Below are positions 9,538-16,969 of a stretch of DNA of 64,000 nt, in pieces. Origin of the DNA: Frigoribacterium sp. PhB160 (lineage in GTDB: Bacteria > Actinomycetota > Actinomycetes > Actinomycetales > Microbacteriaceae); assembly GCF_003751785.1 (NCBI RefSeq), contig NZ_RKIE01000002.1, forward strand, positions 496,001-560,000. The letters run 5' to 3'. The translations under genes were made by a program, and so were the position numbers. Each line of letters starts with the position of its first letter. The first letter of the stretch is position 1. The notes below the pieces were generated by a model. The model made no database searches. It was not told where the DNA came from and saw only the letters and a program-made list of their open reading frames with translations.

Positions 9538-10542
9538 TCAGCTCTGCGTCGCCGCCTCGAGCAGCGGCACGAGCTCCTCGAGGGCATAGGTGCGCGAGAG
9601 CGAGGTGCCGAGCGAGTAGGCCGACGAGACGTCGCCGTCGATGACGACGTCGTGCCCGGCCTCGACGGCGGGCAGGGCGAGCCACTGCGGGTCGTCCGTG
9701 ATCTCGGTCGTGTCGATGTAGATCGGGAAGGCGACGATGACGTCGGCGTCGATCACGTCGAGCTGCTCGGACGAGATGGTGACCGAGAAGCCGCCCGAGT
9801 TGGCCGGCAGGGCCGCGATGCCGGGGTTCTGCTCGAACCCGAGGTCCTCGAGGAGCCCGACGCGCTCCGAGCCCTCGACGTAGGCGCCCCAGCCCTCGCT
9901 GGTCTTCGTGGCGGCGGTGACCGTCTTCCCGTCCCACTCGGGGTGGGCGTCGGCGGCGGCCTCGACCTCGGCCTCGCTCTGGTCGACGAGGCGGTCGCCC
10001 TCCGCCGACAGGCCGAGCGCGGAGGAGACGAGCTCCATCTGGTCCTCGAAGTCGGTCAGGTAGTTGTCGCCGCCCTCGGGCACGCCGACGGTGGTCGCGA
10101 TGCTCGAGAGGCGGTCGTAGCGGTCCTGGTCGCCCGAGCCCTTGGTGTCGAGGATGAGGTCGGGCTGGAGGGCCGCGATCGCCTCGTACGACGGGTCGAG
10201 CGTGCCGATGATCTCGGGGGACCGGTCGTAGAGGCCCTGCGCCCAGGGGCCGACGCCGTCCGCGTCGTCGCCGAACGCCAGCCAGTCGGAGGCGCCCACC
10301 GGCTGCACGCCCAGCGCCAGCGCGGTCTCGGCGTCGCCCCAGCCGAGCGCGACGACCCGCTCGGGCTGCTGGTCGACGGTCACCTCGCCGAACTTCGTGT
10401 CGACGGTCAGCGGGAAGGAGTCGGTCGCGGCGGGGGCGGCCGACCCCGACGGGGCGTCGGAGGACGGGGCGCCGGCGGAGCAGCCGGTGAGGGCGAGGGT
10501 CGCCACGGCCAGGACGGCGGCGAGCTTGACGGGGGTGCGCAT
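9538..10542 (-). CDS. Iron-siderophore ABC transporter substrate-binding lipoprotein
   Basis: A 334-residue FecB/FepB-like class III binding protein. The lipoprotein signal ends LALTGC with Cys21 as the lipidation site, followed by a Ser/Pro/Ala linker and then FGEVTVDQQPERVVALGWGDAETALALG, the classic N-terminal pattern of siderophore receptors. It would capture ferric siderophores outside the membrane and deliver them to the FecCD-type permeases encoded divergently. Ligand type cannot be read from sequence. GAGG lies just before the ATG. Confidence 0.93.
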   Translation of the reverse strand: MRTPVKLAAVLAVATLALTGCSAGAPSSDAPSGSAAPAATDSFPLTVDTKFGEVTVDQQPERVVALGWGDAETALALGVQPVGASDWLAFGDDADGVGPWAQGLYDRSPEIIGTLDPSYEAIAALQPDLILDTKGSGDQDRYDRLSSIATTVGVPEGGDNYLTDFEDQMELVSSALGLSAEGDRLVDQSEAEVEAAADAHPEWDGKTVTAATKTSEGWGAYVEGSERVGLLEDLGFEQNPGIAALPANSGGFSVTISSEQLDVIDADVIVAFPIYIDTTEITDDPQWLALPAVEAGHDVVIDGDVSSAYSLGTSLSRTYALEELVPLLEAATQS

Positions 10543-10641
10543 GAGGTCCTCGAGGGGTCGGGGGCAGGGAGGGTCGACGGGGCCGGGCCGGCCGTCGGTC
10601 GTGCTGGGGGAGGGGCCGTCCGCACGAGGCGGAGACCCAGG

Positions 10642-10660
10642 TGAGGTTAGCCTAAGCTAA
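10642..10660. promoter_or_regulatory. Iron box (DtxR/IdeR-type operator) with leaderless promoter
   Basis: TGAGGTTAGCCTAAGCTAA matches 16 of 19 positions of the DtxR/IdeR consensus TTAGGTTAGGCTAACCTAA. It lies between the divergent siderophore genes and its right end touches the ATG at 10660. Two -10 hexamers lie inside it: TAGCCT (10648-10653, six bases before ATG 10660) and TAAGCT (10653-10658, seven bases before ATG 10666). Iron-loaded repressor would therefore cover the promoter itself. Confidence 0.85.
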
Positions 10661-11736
10661 TGGGCATGGCGACCTCCACCCCACCCGGCGTCGTCCGGGC
10701 CGGGGCGTCGGCATCGGGCGGTCGTCGGGCCGCCGCCCGCCTCGCCTGGCTGCTCGCCGCGCTCGGGCTGCTCGTCGTGGCGGTGCTGCTCAGCCTCGCG
10801 GTCGGCGCGCGCCCCGTGCCGCTCGACGCCGTGGTGCGGATCGTGACCGGCGGCGCCGACGGGTCGGGCGCGTCCGCGGCCGACGTCACCGCCGTGCTCG
10901 ACCTGCGCCTGCCGCGCACGGCCGCCGCCCTGGTCGCCGGTGCCGGCCTCGGGGTCGCCGGCGCGGTCGCGCAGGCCGTCACCCGCAATCCGCTCGCCGA
11001 CCCCGGGATCCTCGGCGTCACCTCGGGCAGCGCCTTCGCCGTGTCGCTCGCCGTCGGCTTCGCGGGCGTCACCGCGCCGTCGGGCTGGGTCTGGGCGTCG
11101 TTCGCCGGCGCCGCCCTCGCGACGGTCGCCGTGTCGCTGATCGGCGGGGCCGGGCGGTCGGGCGGCAGCCCCGCACGCCTCACTCTGGCCGGGCTCGCGC
11201 TCGGCGCCGTGCTGAGCGGCGTCACCTCGGCCATCGTGCTCGCCGACCCGCGCCGCTTCGACGCCGTCCGCGCGTGGGAGGTCGGCTCGCTCGCCGACCG
11301 CGGCTGGGCGCCCGTCGCCACGGTCGCGCCGTTCGTCGTCGCCGGCGTCGTCGTCGCGCTCGTCGCCTCGCGGCCGCTCGACGCGGTCGCCCTCGGCGAC
11401 GACCACGCGTCGTCGGTGGGCGTCTCGGTGCCGACCGTGCGCGTCGTCGCCCTCGTCGTCGTCACCCTGCTGGCCGGAGGCGCGACCGCCGTCATGGGCC
11501 CGGTCGCCTTCCTGGGCCTCATGGTCGCGCACCTCGCCCGCGGCGTCGTGGGCGCGAGCCAGCCGTGGACCATCGGCCTGTCGGCGGTCCTCGGGCCGGT
11601 GCTGCTCCTGCTCGCCGACGTCGTCGGCCGCGTGGTCGCGCCCCCGGGCGAGCTGGCGGCCGGGCTCGTGGTGGCCGCCGTCGGCGCACCGGTGCTGATC
11701 GCGATCGCGCGCCGCCGCCCCGGGAGCGCGCGGTGA
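10660..11736 (+). CDS. FecCD-family iron-siderophore ABC permease 1
   Basis: A 358-residue polytopic protein of the FecCD/BtuC family with about nine hydrophobic segments. Family motifs include RLPRTAAALVAGAGLGVAG, QAVTRNPLADPGILGV and PVAFLGLMVAHLAR. It forms the transmembrane channel with the next gene product. The start is uncertain: ATG 10660 gives MGMATS and ATG 10666 gives MATS. Neither has a ribosome site, and both fit leaderless initiation from the hexamers inside the iron box. Confidence 0.92.
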   Translation: MGMATSTPPGVVRAGASASGGRRAAARLAWLLAALGLLVVAVLLSLAVGARPVPLDAVVRIVTGGADGSGASAADVTAVLDLRLPRTAAALVAGAGLGVAGAVAQAVTRNPLADPGILGVTSGSAFAVSLAVGFAGVTAPSGWVWASFAGAALATVAVSLIGGAGRSGGSPARLTLAGLALGAVLSGVTSAIVLADPRRFDAVRAWEVGSLADRGWAPVATVAPFVVAGVVVALVASRPLDAVALGDDHASSVGVSVPTVRVVALVVVTLLAGGATAVMGPVAFLGLMVAHLARGVVGASQPWTIGLSAVLGPVLLLLADVVGRVVAPPGELAAGLVVAAVGAPVLIAIARRRPGSAR

Positions 11737-12758
11737 GCGCGGTGTCGACGCGCGCCTCCTCGTCGGGGGTGCGGAGCCCGCGACGCCGTCGACGCCTCGC
11801 GACGATCGCGGTCGCCGTGCTGGCGGTCGTCGCCGCGGTCGTCGCGCTCGGGCTCGGCGACTACCCGCTGTCGCCGCTCGAGGTCGTGCGCGCCCTCACC
11901 GGCCAGGACGGCTTCGCCTCGACGATCGTGCTCGGCTGGCGGCTGCCCCGCGTGCTCGCCGCGCTCGCGTTCGGGGCGGCGCTCGGGGCGTCGGGCGCGG
12001 TCTTCCAGTCGCTGACCCGCAACCCGCTCGGCTCGCCCGACGTCATCGGCTTCTCGACCGGGGCGTACACGGGCGCGATCGTCGTCATCGTCTCGGGCGC
12101 GACCTCGTCGGTGGGCACGGCCGGGGGCGCGCTGCTCGGCGGGCTCGTCACGGCGTTCGTCGTCTACCTGCTCGCGTACCGCGGGGGAGTCGAGGGGCTC
12201 CGCCTCATCATCGTCGGCATCGGCGTCACGGCCGTGCTGCACTCGGTCAACACCTGGCTGCTGCTGCGCGCCCAGACCGAGGTCGCCATCACCGCCTCGT
12301 TCTGGGGCGCGGGCTCGCTCGCCCTCGTCGGCTGGTCGGAGCTCGTGCCCGCCGCCCTGCTGCTCGTCGTGCTCGGCGCGGCGACGGCGCTGCTCGCCCG
12401 GCCCCTGCGGCAGCTCGAGCTCGGCGACGACGTGGCCCGGTCGCACGGCCTCCGCACCGAACGGTCGCGCCTCGCGCTCGTGGTCGTCGGGGTCGCCCTG
12501 ACCGCGGTCGTGACGGCGAGCACCGGGCCGATCGTCTTCGTCGCGCTCGCCGCGCCGCAGCTGGCCCGCCGCCTGACCCGGTCGGCCGGGGTGCCGCTCG
12601 CGGCCGCTGCGCCGACCGGGGCCCTGCTGCTGCTCGTCGCCGACGTCGTCGCGCAGCACGTCGCCGCGAACCCCGTGCCGGTGGGGCTCGTCACCCTGGT
12701 CATCGGCGGGGCGTACCTCGTCGTCCTGCTCGTCGGAGAGAGCCGGAGGGCACCGTGA
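11733..12758 (+). CDS. FecCD-family iron-siderophore ABC permease 2
   Basis: A 341-residue partner permease. It starts at a GTG overlapping the previous stop (GTGA), implying translational coupling. Motifs RLPRVLAALAFGAALGASG, QSLTRNPLGSPDVIGF and GPIVFVALAAPQLARR are typical of the second FecCD subunit. About nine membrane segments follow a short Arg-rich cytoplasmic N-terminus. It acts as a heterodimer with permease 1 in ferric-siderophore import. Confidence 0.92.
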   Translation: MSAVSTRASSSGVRSPRRRRRLATIAVAVLAVVAAVVALGLGDYPLSPLEVVRALTGQDGFASTIVLGWRLPRVLAALAFGAALGASGAVFQSLTRNPLGSPDVIGFSTGAYTGAIVVIVSGATSSVGTAGGALLGGLVTAFVVYLLAYRGGVEGLRLIIVGIGVTAVLHSVNTWLLLRAQTEVAITASFWGAGSLALVGWSELVPAALLLVVLGAATALLARPLRQLELGDDVARSHGLRTERSRLALVVVGVALTAVVTASTGPIVFVALAAPQLARRLTRSAGVPLAAAAPTGALLLLVADVVAQHVAANPVPVGLVTLVIGGAYLVVLLVGESRRAP

Positions 12759-13579
12759 CCGACATCCACCCGACCACCCCGGGCGAGGGGGGCGCGCCCC
12801 GCCTCGAGGCCCGGGGCGCCCACCTCGCCTACGAGCGCCGCACGGTCTCCGAGTCGATCGACGCGAGCGTCCGCGACGGCTCGTTCACCGTGATCGTCGG
12901 GCCGAACGCCTGCGGCAAGTCGACCCTCCTGCGGGCGTTCGCACGCCTCCTCACGCCCCGGTCGGGCAGCGTGCTGCTCGACGGCCGCGACCTGGCCCGC
13001 GTGCCCGCGAAGGAGGCGGCGCGCACGGTCGGGCTGCTGCCCCAGTCGTCGCAGGCCCCCGAGGGCATCACGGTCGGCGAGCTCGTCTCGCGGGGCCGGT
13101 ACCCGCACCAGGGGCTGTTCCGCCAGTGGTCGGAGGCCGACCGCGACGCCGTGGCGACGGCCCTCGCCGAGACCGACCTCACCGACCTCGTCGACGTGCC
13201 GGTCGACGAGCTCTCGGGCGGCCAGCGGCAGCGCGTCTGGGTCGCCACGGCCCTCGCGCAGCAGACGTCGGTGCTGCTGCTCGACGAGCCGACGACGTTC
13301 CTCGACATCGCGCACCAGTACGACCTGCTCGACCTCTTCGCCCGGCTGCACGCCCGTGGCACGACCGTCGTCGCGGTGCTGCACGACCTCGCGCAGGCGG
13401 CGCGCTACGCGACCGACCTCATCGTCATGCGCGACGGGGAGGTCGTCGTCACCGGCAGCCCGGCCGAGGTGCTCACGGCCGAGCTCGTCGAGCGCGTGTT
13501 CGACCTGCCGTGCGTCGTCGTGCCCGACCCGGTGACGGGGACGCCGCTCGTCGTGCCGAGGCGGCGTGGTCTCGTCTGA
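12755..13579 (+). CDS. Iron-siderophore ABC transporter ATP-binding protein (FecE/FepC type)
   Basis: A 274-residue ATPase with Walker A GPNACGKST (about residues 48-56), Q-loop LLPQSS, signature LSGGQRQR and Walker B LLLDEPTTFLD, followed by the H-loop VLHDLAQAARY. It powers the two upstream permeases. The GTG start overlaps the preceding stop by four bases. The unit ends here, so the rightward transcript carries permease-permease-ATPase, while the binding protein and SIP reductase are on the leftward transcript. Confidence 0.94.
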   Translation: MTDIHPTTPGEGGAPRLEARGAHLAYERRTVSESIDASVRDGSFTVIVGPNACGKSTLLRAFARLLTPRSGSVLLDGRDLARVPAKEAARTVGLLPQSSQAPEGITVGELVSRGRYPHQGLFRQWSEADRDAVATALAETDLTDLVDVPVDELSGGQRQRVWVATALAQQTSVLLLDEPTTFLDIAHQYDLLDLFARLHARGTTVVAVLHDLAQAARYATDLIVMRDGEVVVTGSPAEVLTAELVERVFDLPCVVVPDPVTGTPLVVPRRRGLV

Positions 13580-13644
13580 CGGCGGCCGCAGGTCGGTACG
13601 CGATCGTGACGTCGGCGGTGGCGTGGTCGTGGTCGGATGAGGGC

Positions 13645-14082
13645 ATGGAGACGACGTGGCACCGTGCGGTCGCGGCCCTCGGCGGCCTGCTCGTGGCCGG
13701 GCTCGCCCTCACGGCCTGCGCGGGCGGGGCGACGGGCGGCGCGTCGGCGTCGTGTGCGGCCCCGACGATCGAGCTCGGCGACTCGCTCCTCGAGCCCGGG
13801 GGAGAGGTGCAGCTCTCGGTCGAGTGGATGACGCAGACCTGTGAGGACACCGGGGGCACGAACCGCGCCGCCGAGGACGTCACCGTCAGCCTCGTCAGCA
13901 TCGCCGGCGGCGAGTCGGTCGTCCTCGGGCGCCCCGAGCCGACCGGCCCCCGCTCCACGGTCAGCGGCACGTTCGACCTGCCCGACGACCTCGCGGTCGG
14001 CCCTGCGACGCTGCGGGTCGCGTCGACGGGCGGCGACGAGACGAGCGCCGAGGCCCCGGTCACGATCACGCCCGCACCGTGA
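13645..14082 (+). CDS. Putative secreted lipoprotein (145 aa)
   Basis: The signal peptide ends LALTAC with the lipid Cys at position 25. The mature part is short and beta-rich in appearance (VQLSVEWMTQTCEDTGG, TVSGTFDLPDDLAVGPATLRV), reminiscent of small immunoglobulin-like extracellular domains. It has two further cysteines that could form a disulfide. No family is recognised. The start is the ATG giving METTWHRAV. Location: outer face of the membrane. It stands between the siderophore operon and a converging SDR gene. Confidence 0.65.
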   Translation: METTWHRAVAALGGLLVAGLALTACAGGATGGASASCAAPTIELGDSLLEPGGEVQLSVEWMTQTCEDTGGTNRAAEDVTVSLVSIAGGESVVLGRPEPTGPRSTVSGTFDLPDDLAVGPATLRVASTGGDETSAEAPVTITPAP

Positions 14083-14148
14083 CGGCCGCGGTCCGCCGCC
14101 GTGGCCGCCGCCGTGGCCGCCGCCGGGGGCCGCGCGGCCGCCCCGGGG

Positions 14149-14940
14149 TCACGTCGTCGTCGTGAGCACCCCGCCGTCGGCGCGGAGGGCGGCGCCGTTC
14201 GTCGCCGAGGCCAGCGGGCTCGCGAGGTAGGCGACGAGCGACGCGATCTCCGTCGGGTCGAGGAAGCGCTCGACCAGCGTCGTCGCGTTCTGCCCGATGA
14301 CGGCGTCGCGGACCGCGGCGACCGGCGCCCCCTGCGCCTCGGCGATGCCCTCGACCGTGGCCGCGACGCCGTCGGACCAGGTCGGCCCGCCGAGCACCGT
14401 GTTCACCGTGACGGCCGTGCCGCGGGTCGTCTTCGCCAGGCCGTTGCCGAGGGCGATCACCGCCGCCTTGGTCACGCCGTAATGGACCATGTCGGCCGGG
14501 ACCGACACCCCCGACTCGCTGCTGACGAAGACCACGCGACCGTGGCCGCGCTCGAGCATGCCGGGCAGCAGCGCGCGCGACAACCGCACCCCGCTCATGA
14601 CGTTGACCTCGAAGTACCGCTGCCACTCGGCGTCGTCGACGGACCCGAAGGGCGCCAGCCCGAACAGCCCGACGTTGTTCACCAGCACGTCGACGTCCCC
14701 GAGCCGCCCGACGAGGCGTGCGACCGCCGCCGGGTCGGCGAAGTCGGCCGCGACGCCCGAGACCACGGCGCCGGGACGCTCGGCGCGCAGGCGGGCGACG
14801 GCCGCCTCCACCCGGTCGTCGGTGCGTCCGTTCAGCGTGACCGCGACGCCCTCGGCGGCGAGCGCCGCGGCGACGGCGTAGCCGATGCCCGCGGTCGAGC
14901 CGCTCACGAACGCGGTGGTGTCCCGCAGCTGCAGGTCCAT
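14149..14940 (-). CDS. Short-chain dehydrogenase/reductase (SDR)
   Basis: A 263-residue classical SDR with the cofactor motif GSTAGIG near residue 14, NNVGLFG (NNAG-like), the catalytic S-YGVTK (YxxxK) and a C-terminus NGAALRADGGV. It is an NAD(P)-dependent oxidoreductase of unknown substrate. The ATG giving MDLQLRD is used because GGAGGG precedes it; a longer reading frame upstream would run into the operator region. Divergent from a MarR regulator, which probably controls it. Arg in NGRTDD after beta-strand 2 suggests NADP preference. Confidence 0.88.
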   Translation of the reverse strand: MDLQLRDTTAFVSGSTAGIGYAVAAALAAEGVAVTLNGRTDDRVEAAVARLRAERPGAVVSGVAADFADPAAVARLVGRLGDVDVLVNNVGLFGLAPFGSVDDAEWQRYFEVNVMSGVRLSRALLPGMLERGHGRVVFVSSESGVSVPADMVHYGVTKAAVIALGNGLAKTTRGTAVTVNTVLGGPTWSDGVAATVEGIAEAQGAPVAAVRDAVIGQNATTLVERFLDPTEIASLVAYLASPLASATNGAALRADGGVLTTTT

Positions 14941-14975
14941 GGGTCCCTCCGTCCCGGCGCGGAGGCGCCGATCAC

Positions 14976-15023
14976 TTGCTGAGCAACTCACGCTAGCGAG
15001 CATGACTTGCTCAGGCAAGTCAT
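14976..15023. promoter_or_regulatory. Two palindromic operator sites for the divergent MarR regulator
   Basis: Between the SDR and MarR starts lie TTGCTGAGCAA (14976-14986, perfect 5-base arms) and a second palindrome at 15002-15023 with 9-base arms ATGACTTGC/GCAAGTCAT around TCAG. Both share the half-site TTGCT/TTGC. The second covers the -35 of the marR promoter. Arrangement fits autorepression plus control of the SDR gene by a ligand-responsive MarR protein. Confidence 0.75.
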
Positions 15024-15035
15024 CGACCGTACGCT
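15007..15035 (+). promoter_or_regulatory. marR promoter: -35 TTGCTC, -10 TACGCT, leaderless
   Basis: TTGCTC (15007-15012), 17 bases, then TACGCT (15030-15035); the ATG of marR begins six bases later. The -35 lies inside the larger palindrome, so regulator binding would block the polymerase. Confidence 0.7.
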
Positions 15036-15041
15036 CGGGGC

Positions 15042-15521
15042 ATGACCCTCCGCCCCGACGACCTCGCCGCGTGGGCCTCGCTCGCCACCGTGCTCGAGCG
15101 GCTGCCCGCCGCCCTCGACGCCCAGCTGCAGCGCGACAGCGGCCTCACGCACTTCGAGTACGGCGTGCTCGTGGCCCTCGACTCGGCGCCCGAGCGCACC
15201 CTGCGCCTCAGCACGCTCGCGGCCTACGCGAGCTGCACCCTGTCGCGCCTGTCGCGGGCCGTCACCCGGCTCGAGCGCGACGGCCTCGTCGAGCGCTCGG
15301 TCGACCCGGGCGACGGCCGCTTCACGCTCGGCACCCTGACCGCCCTCGGGCGCGTGCGGGTGTCAGCCGCGACGCCGGGGCACCAGGCACTCGTGCAGCG
15401 GGTCGTCTTCGACGCGCTCACCGACCGGCAGGCCCGGCAGCTCGGGGCGATCGCGGGACGGATCGCCCGGGCCGTCGGCCCCGACGCCGTGTGGACGCCC
15501 CCGGCCCCGCCCCGCGCCTGA
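15042..15521 (+). CDS. MarR-family transcriptional regulator
   Basis: A 159-residue winged-helix regulator with the MarR core: LTHFEYGVLVALDSAPERTLRLSTLA, recognition helix region SCTLSRLSRAVTRLERDGLVER and wing SVDPGDGRFTLGTLTALG. MarR dimers bind short palindromes and release them on binding phenolic or other small ligands. Two candidate palindromes lie immediately upstream. The divergent SDR gene is the obvious target, and a second SDR gene follows 52 bases downstream with its own promoter. No ribosome site; leaderless start. Confidence 0.9.
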   Translation: MTLRPDDLAAWASLATVLERLPAALDAQLQRDSGLTHFEYGVLVALDSAPERTLRLSTLAAYASCTLSRLSRAVTRLERDGLVERSVDPGDGRFTLGTLTALGRVRVSAATPGHQALVQRVVFDALTDRQARQLGAIAGRIARAVGPDAVWTPPAPPRA

Positions 15522-15561
15522 CCTCGCCGGTCCCTCCCGGCGCGTCGACGGCCCTCGCGCG

Positions 15562-15567
15562 TACGGT
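15562..15567 (+). promoter_or_regulatory. -10 element TACGGT, leaderless
   Basis: TACGGT is followed by six bases (CGACCC) and the ATG of the second SDR gene. No ribosome site. Confidence 0.65.
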
Positions 15568-15573
15568 CGACCC

Positions 15574-16254
15574 ATGACCGAACTCAGCGGAGCCGTCGTG
15601 CTCGTGGCCGGCGCCTCCGGCGGACTCGGCTCCCGCGTCGCCGCCCGGCTCGCCGAGCGCGGCGCGACCGTCGTGCGGGCCGGACGTGCCGGCGGGGCCC
15701 TCACCGGGCCGGACGCCTACGTCGCCGACCTGCGCGAGCCCACCGGCCCGGCCTCGCTCGTCAGCGCGGCGCTCCAGGCCCACGGCCGGCTCGACGGCAT
15801 CGTCGTCGCCGCGGGCGTCGTCGCCTTCGGCCCGGCCGACGCCGTGGCCGACGAGACGCTCGACGAGCTCGTGCAGACCAACTTCCTCGCGCCGGTCCGG
15901 CTGCTCCGCGACGGGGCCGAGGCGCTCGCCGCGTCCGCCGCCGACGGCCGCGAGCCGTTCGTCGTCACGATCAGCGGCGTCGTGTCGGAGTCGCCGACGG
16001 CGGGCATGGCCGCGTACTCGGCGTCGAAGGCCGGCCTGGCCGCGTTCGTGAGCGCCGCCTCCCGTGAGTTCCGGAGGCGCGGAGTGCGCGTGCTCGACGC
16101 TCGCCCCGGCCACACGGAGACCGGTCTCGCCGACCACCCCGTCGCGGGCACGGCACCGTCGTTCGGGGCGGCCCTCGACCCCGACGCCGTCGCGGAGCGG
16201 ATCGTCACGGCGATCGTGGACGGCGAGAAGGACCTGCCCTCGTCGGCGTTCTGA
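15574..16254 (+). CDS. Short-chain dehydrogenase/reductase (SDR), short form
   Basis: A 226-residue SDR with cofactor loop GASGGLGSR (residues 11-19), acidic DLREP after strand 3, VAAGVV in place of NNAG, and catalytic YSASK after SGVVS. The length is at the lower limit for functional SDRs but all core motifs are present. Substrate unknown. Near its end the octamer GGAGGCGC forces the codons CGG AGG CGC GGA in RRRG, codons otherwise uncommon here. It is convergent with a second MarR gene, 22 bases apart. Confidence 0.87.
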   Translation: MTELSGAVVLVAGASGGLGSRVAARLAERGATVVRAGRAGGALTGPDAYVADLREPTGPASLVSAALQAHGRLDGIVVAAGVVAFGPADAVADETLDELVQTNFLAPVRLLRDGAEALAASAADGREPFVVTISGVVSESPTAGMAAYSASKAGLAAFVSAASREFRRRGVRVLDARPGHTETGLADHPVAGTAPSFGAALDPDAVAERIVTAIVDGEKDLPSSAF

Positions 16255-16276
16255 CCTGCGCGGCAGGCCCGCCCGG

Positions 16277-16810
16277 TCAGCTGGTGAACTCGGCCCCGAG
16301 CACGCGCAGCAGGTCGGCGAGCTGGTCTTGCTGCGTGCGGGTCAGCGACGAGAGCGGCGACTCCTCGGCGGCGAGCAGGTCGAGCATGGCGGCGTCGACG
16401 CGCTCGATGCCCGCCGGCGTGATGCAGATGCGGGCGGCACGGCCGTCGCGCGGGTCGGCCTTGCGCTCGACGAGCTGACGCTCGACGAGCCGGTCGAGGC
16501 GGTTGGTCATGGTGCCGCTCGTGACCATGGTCGCCGTGACGAGCTCCTTCGGGCTGAGCTCGAACGGCTCGCCCGCGCGGCGGAGCGTGGACAGCACGTC
16601 GAACTCCCAGATCTCGAGGCCCGAGTGGCTGAAGGCCTGGGCGCGCACCCGGTCGAGCCGGCGCGAGACGCGGCGCAGCCGCGAGAAGACGTCGAGGGCC
16701 GCGAAGTCGATGTCGGGGCGCACGCGCGCCCAGGCGTCGATGATCAGGTCGACTTCGTCGCTGGTGCTCACGGGGCTCGGTCCAATCGGGTCGGGGGCTC
16801 CTCCGATCAT
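16277..16810 (-). CDS. MarR-family transcriptional regulator
   Basis: A 177-residue MarR protein with SGLEIWEFDVLSTLRRAG, LSPKELVTATMVTSGTMTNRLDRLVERQLVERKADPRDGRAARICITPAG and a C-terminal dimerisation helix. The start is uncertain: ATG 16810 has a G-rich stretch before it, and GTG 16771 would remove 13 residues. It is divergent from the peptide/amide importer unit, but that unit has its own GntR regulator, so its target is not obvious; self-regulation or drug-efflux control are possible. Confidence 0.85.
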   Translation of the reverse strand: MIGGAPDPIGPSPVSTSDEVDLIIDAWARVRPDIDFAALDVFSRLRRVSRRLDRVRAQAFSHSGLEIWEFDVLSTLRRAGEPFELSPKELVTATMVTSGTMTNRLDRLVERQLVERKADPRDGRAARICITPAGIERVDAAMLDLLAAEESPLSSLTRTQQDQLADLLRVLGAEFTS

Positions 16811-16875
16811 GCCCCCACCGGGTGCGGGTCGGCTGCACGACGCACGCCGCGGGGCGGGCCTCGAGCCTCGGACGT

Positions 16876-16936
16876 TTTACACGCCCGTAACACGATGTAT
16901 ACGAAAGCGGTCCTGTGGGGCTGATTGTATTCAATC
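16876..16936 (+). promoter_or_regulatory. Promoter and candidate GntR operators of the importer/amidase unit
   Basis: A -35-like TTTACA (16876-16881), 16 bases, and a -10-like TATACG (16898-16903) precede the unit. The -10 overlaps the palindrome GTATAC (16897-16902). Downstream of the likely start lies GATTG-TATT-CAATC (16923-16936), a perfect 5-base inverted repeat. FadR-subfamily GntR regulators often bind TTGTATACAA-like sites, and such a regulator is encoded at the end of this unit. The AT-rich patch stands out from the surrounding GC-rich sequence. Confidence 0.55.
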
Positions 16937-16969
16937 CACCCCGCACCTCTCCCGAGCATTGGATCACGC

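Noticed and set aside
14090-14145. GCC/GTG-rich tandem pattern between the lipoprotein and SDR genes
   Set aside because: Short, imperfect 12-base periodicity of low complexity; could be part of a weak terminator, but no stable arm pair was clear.
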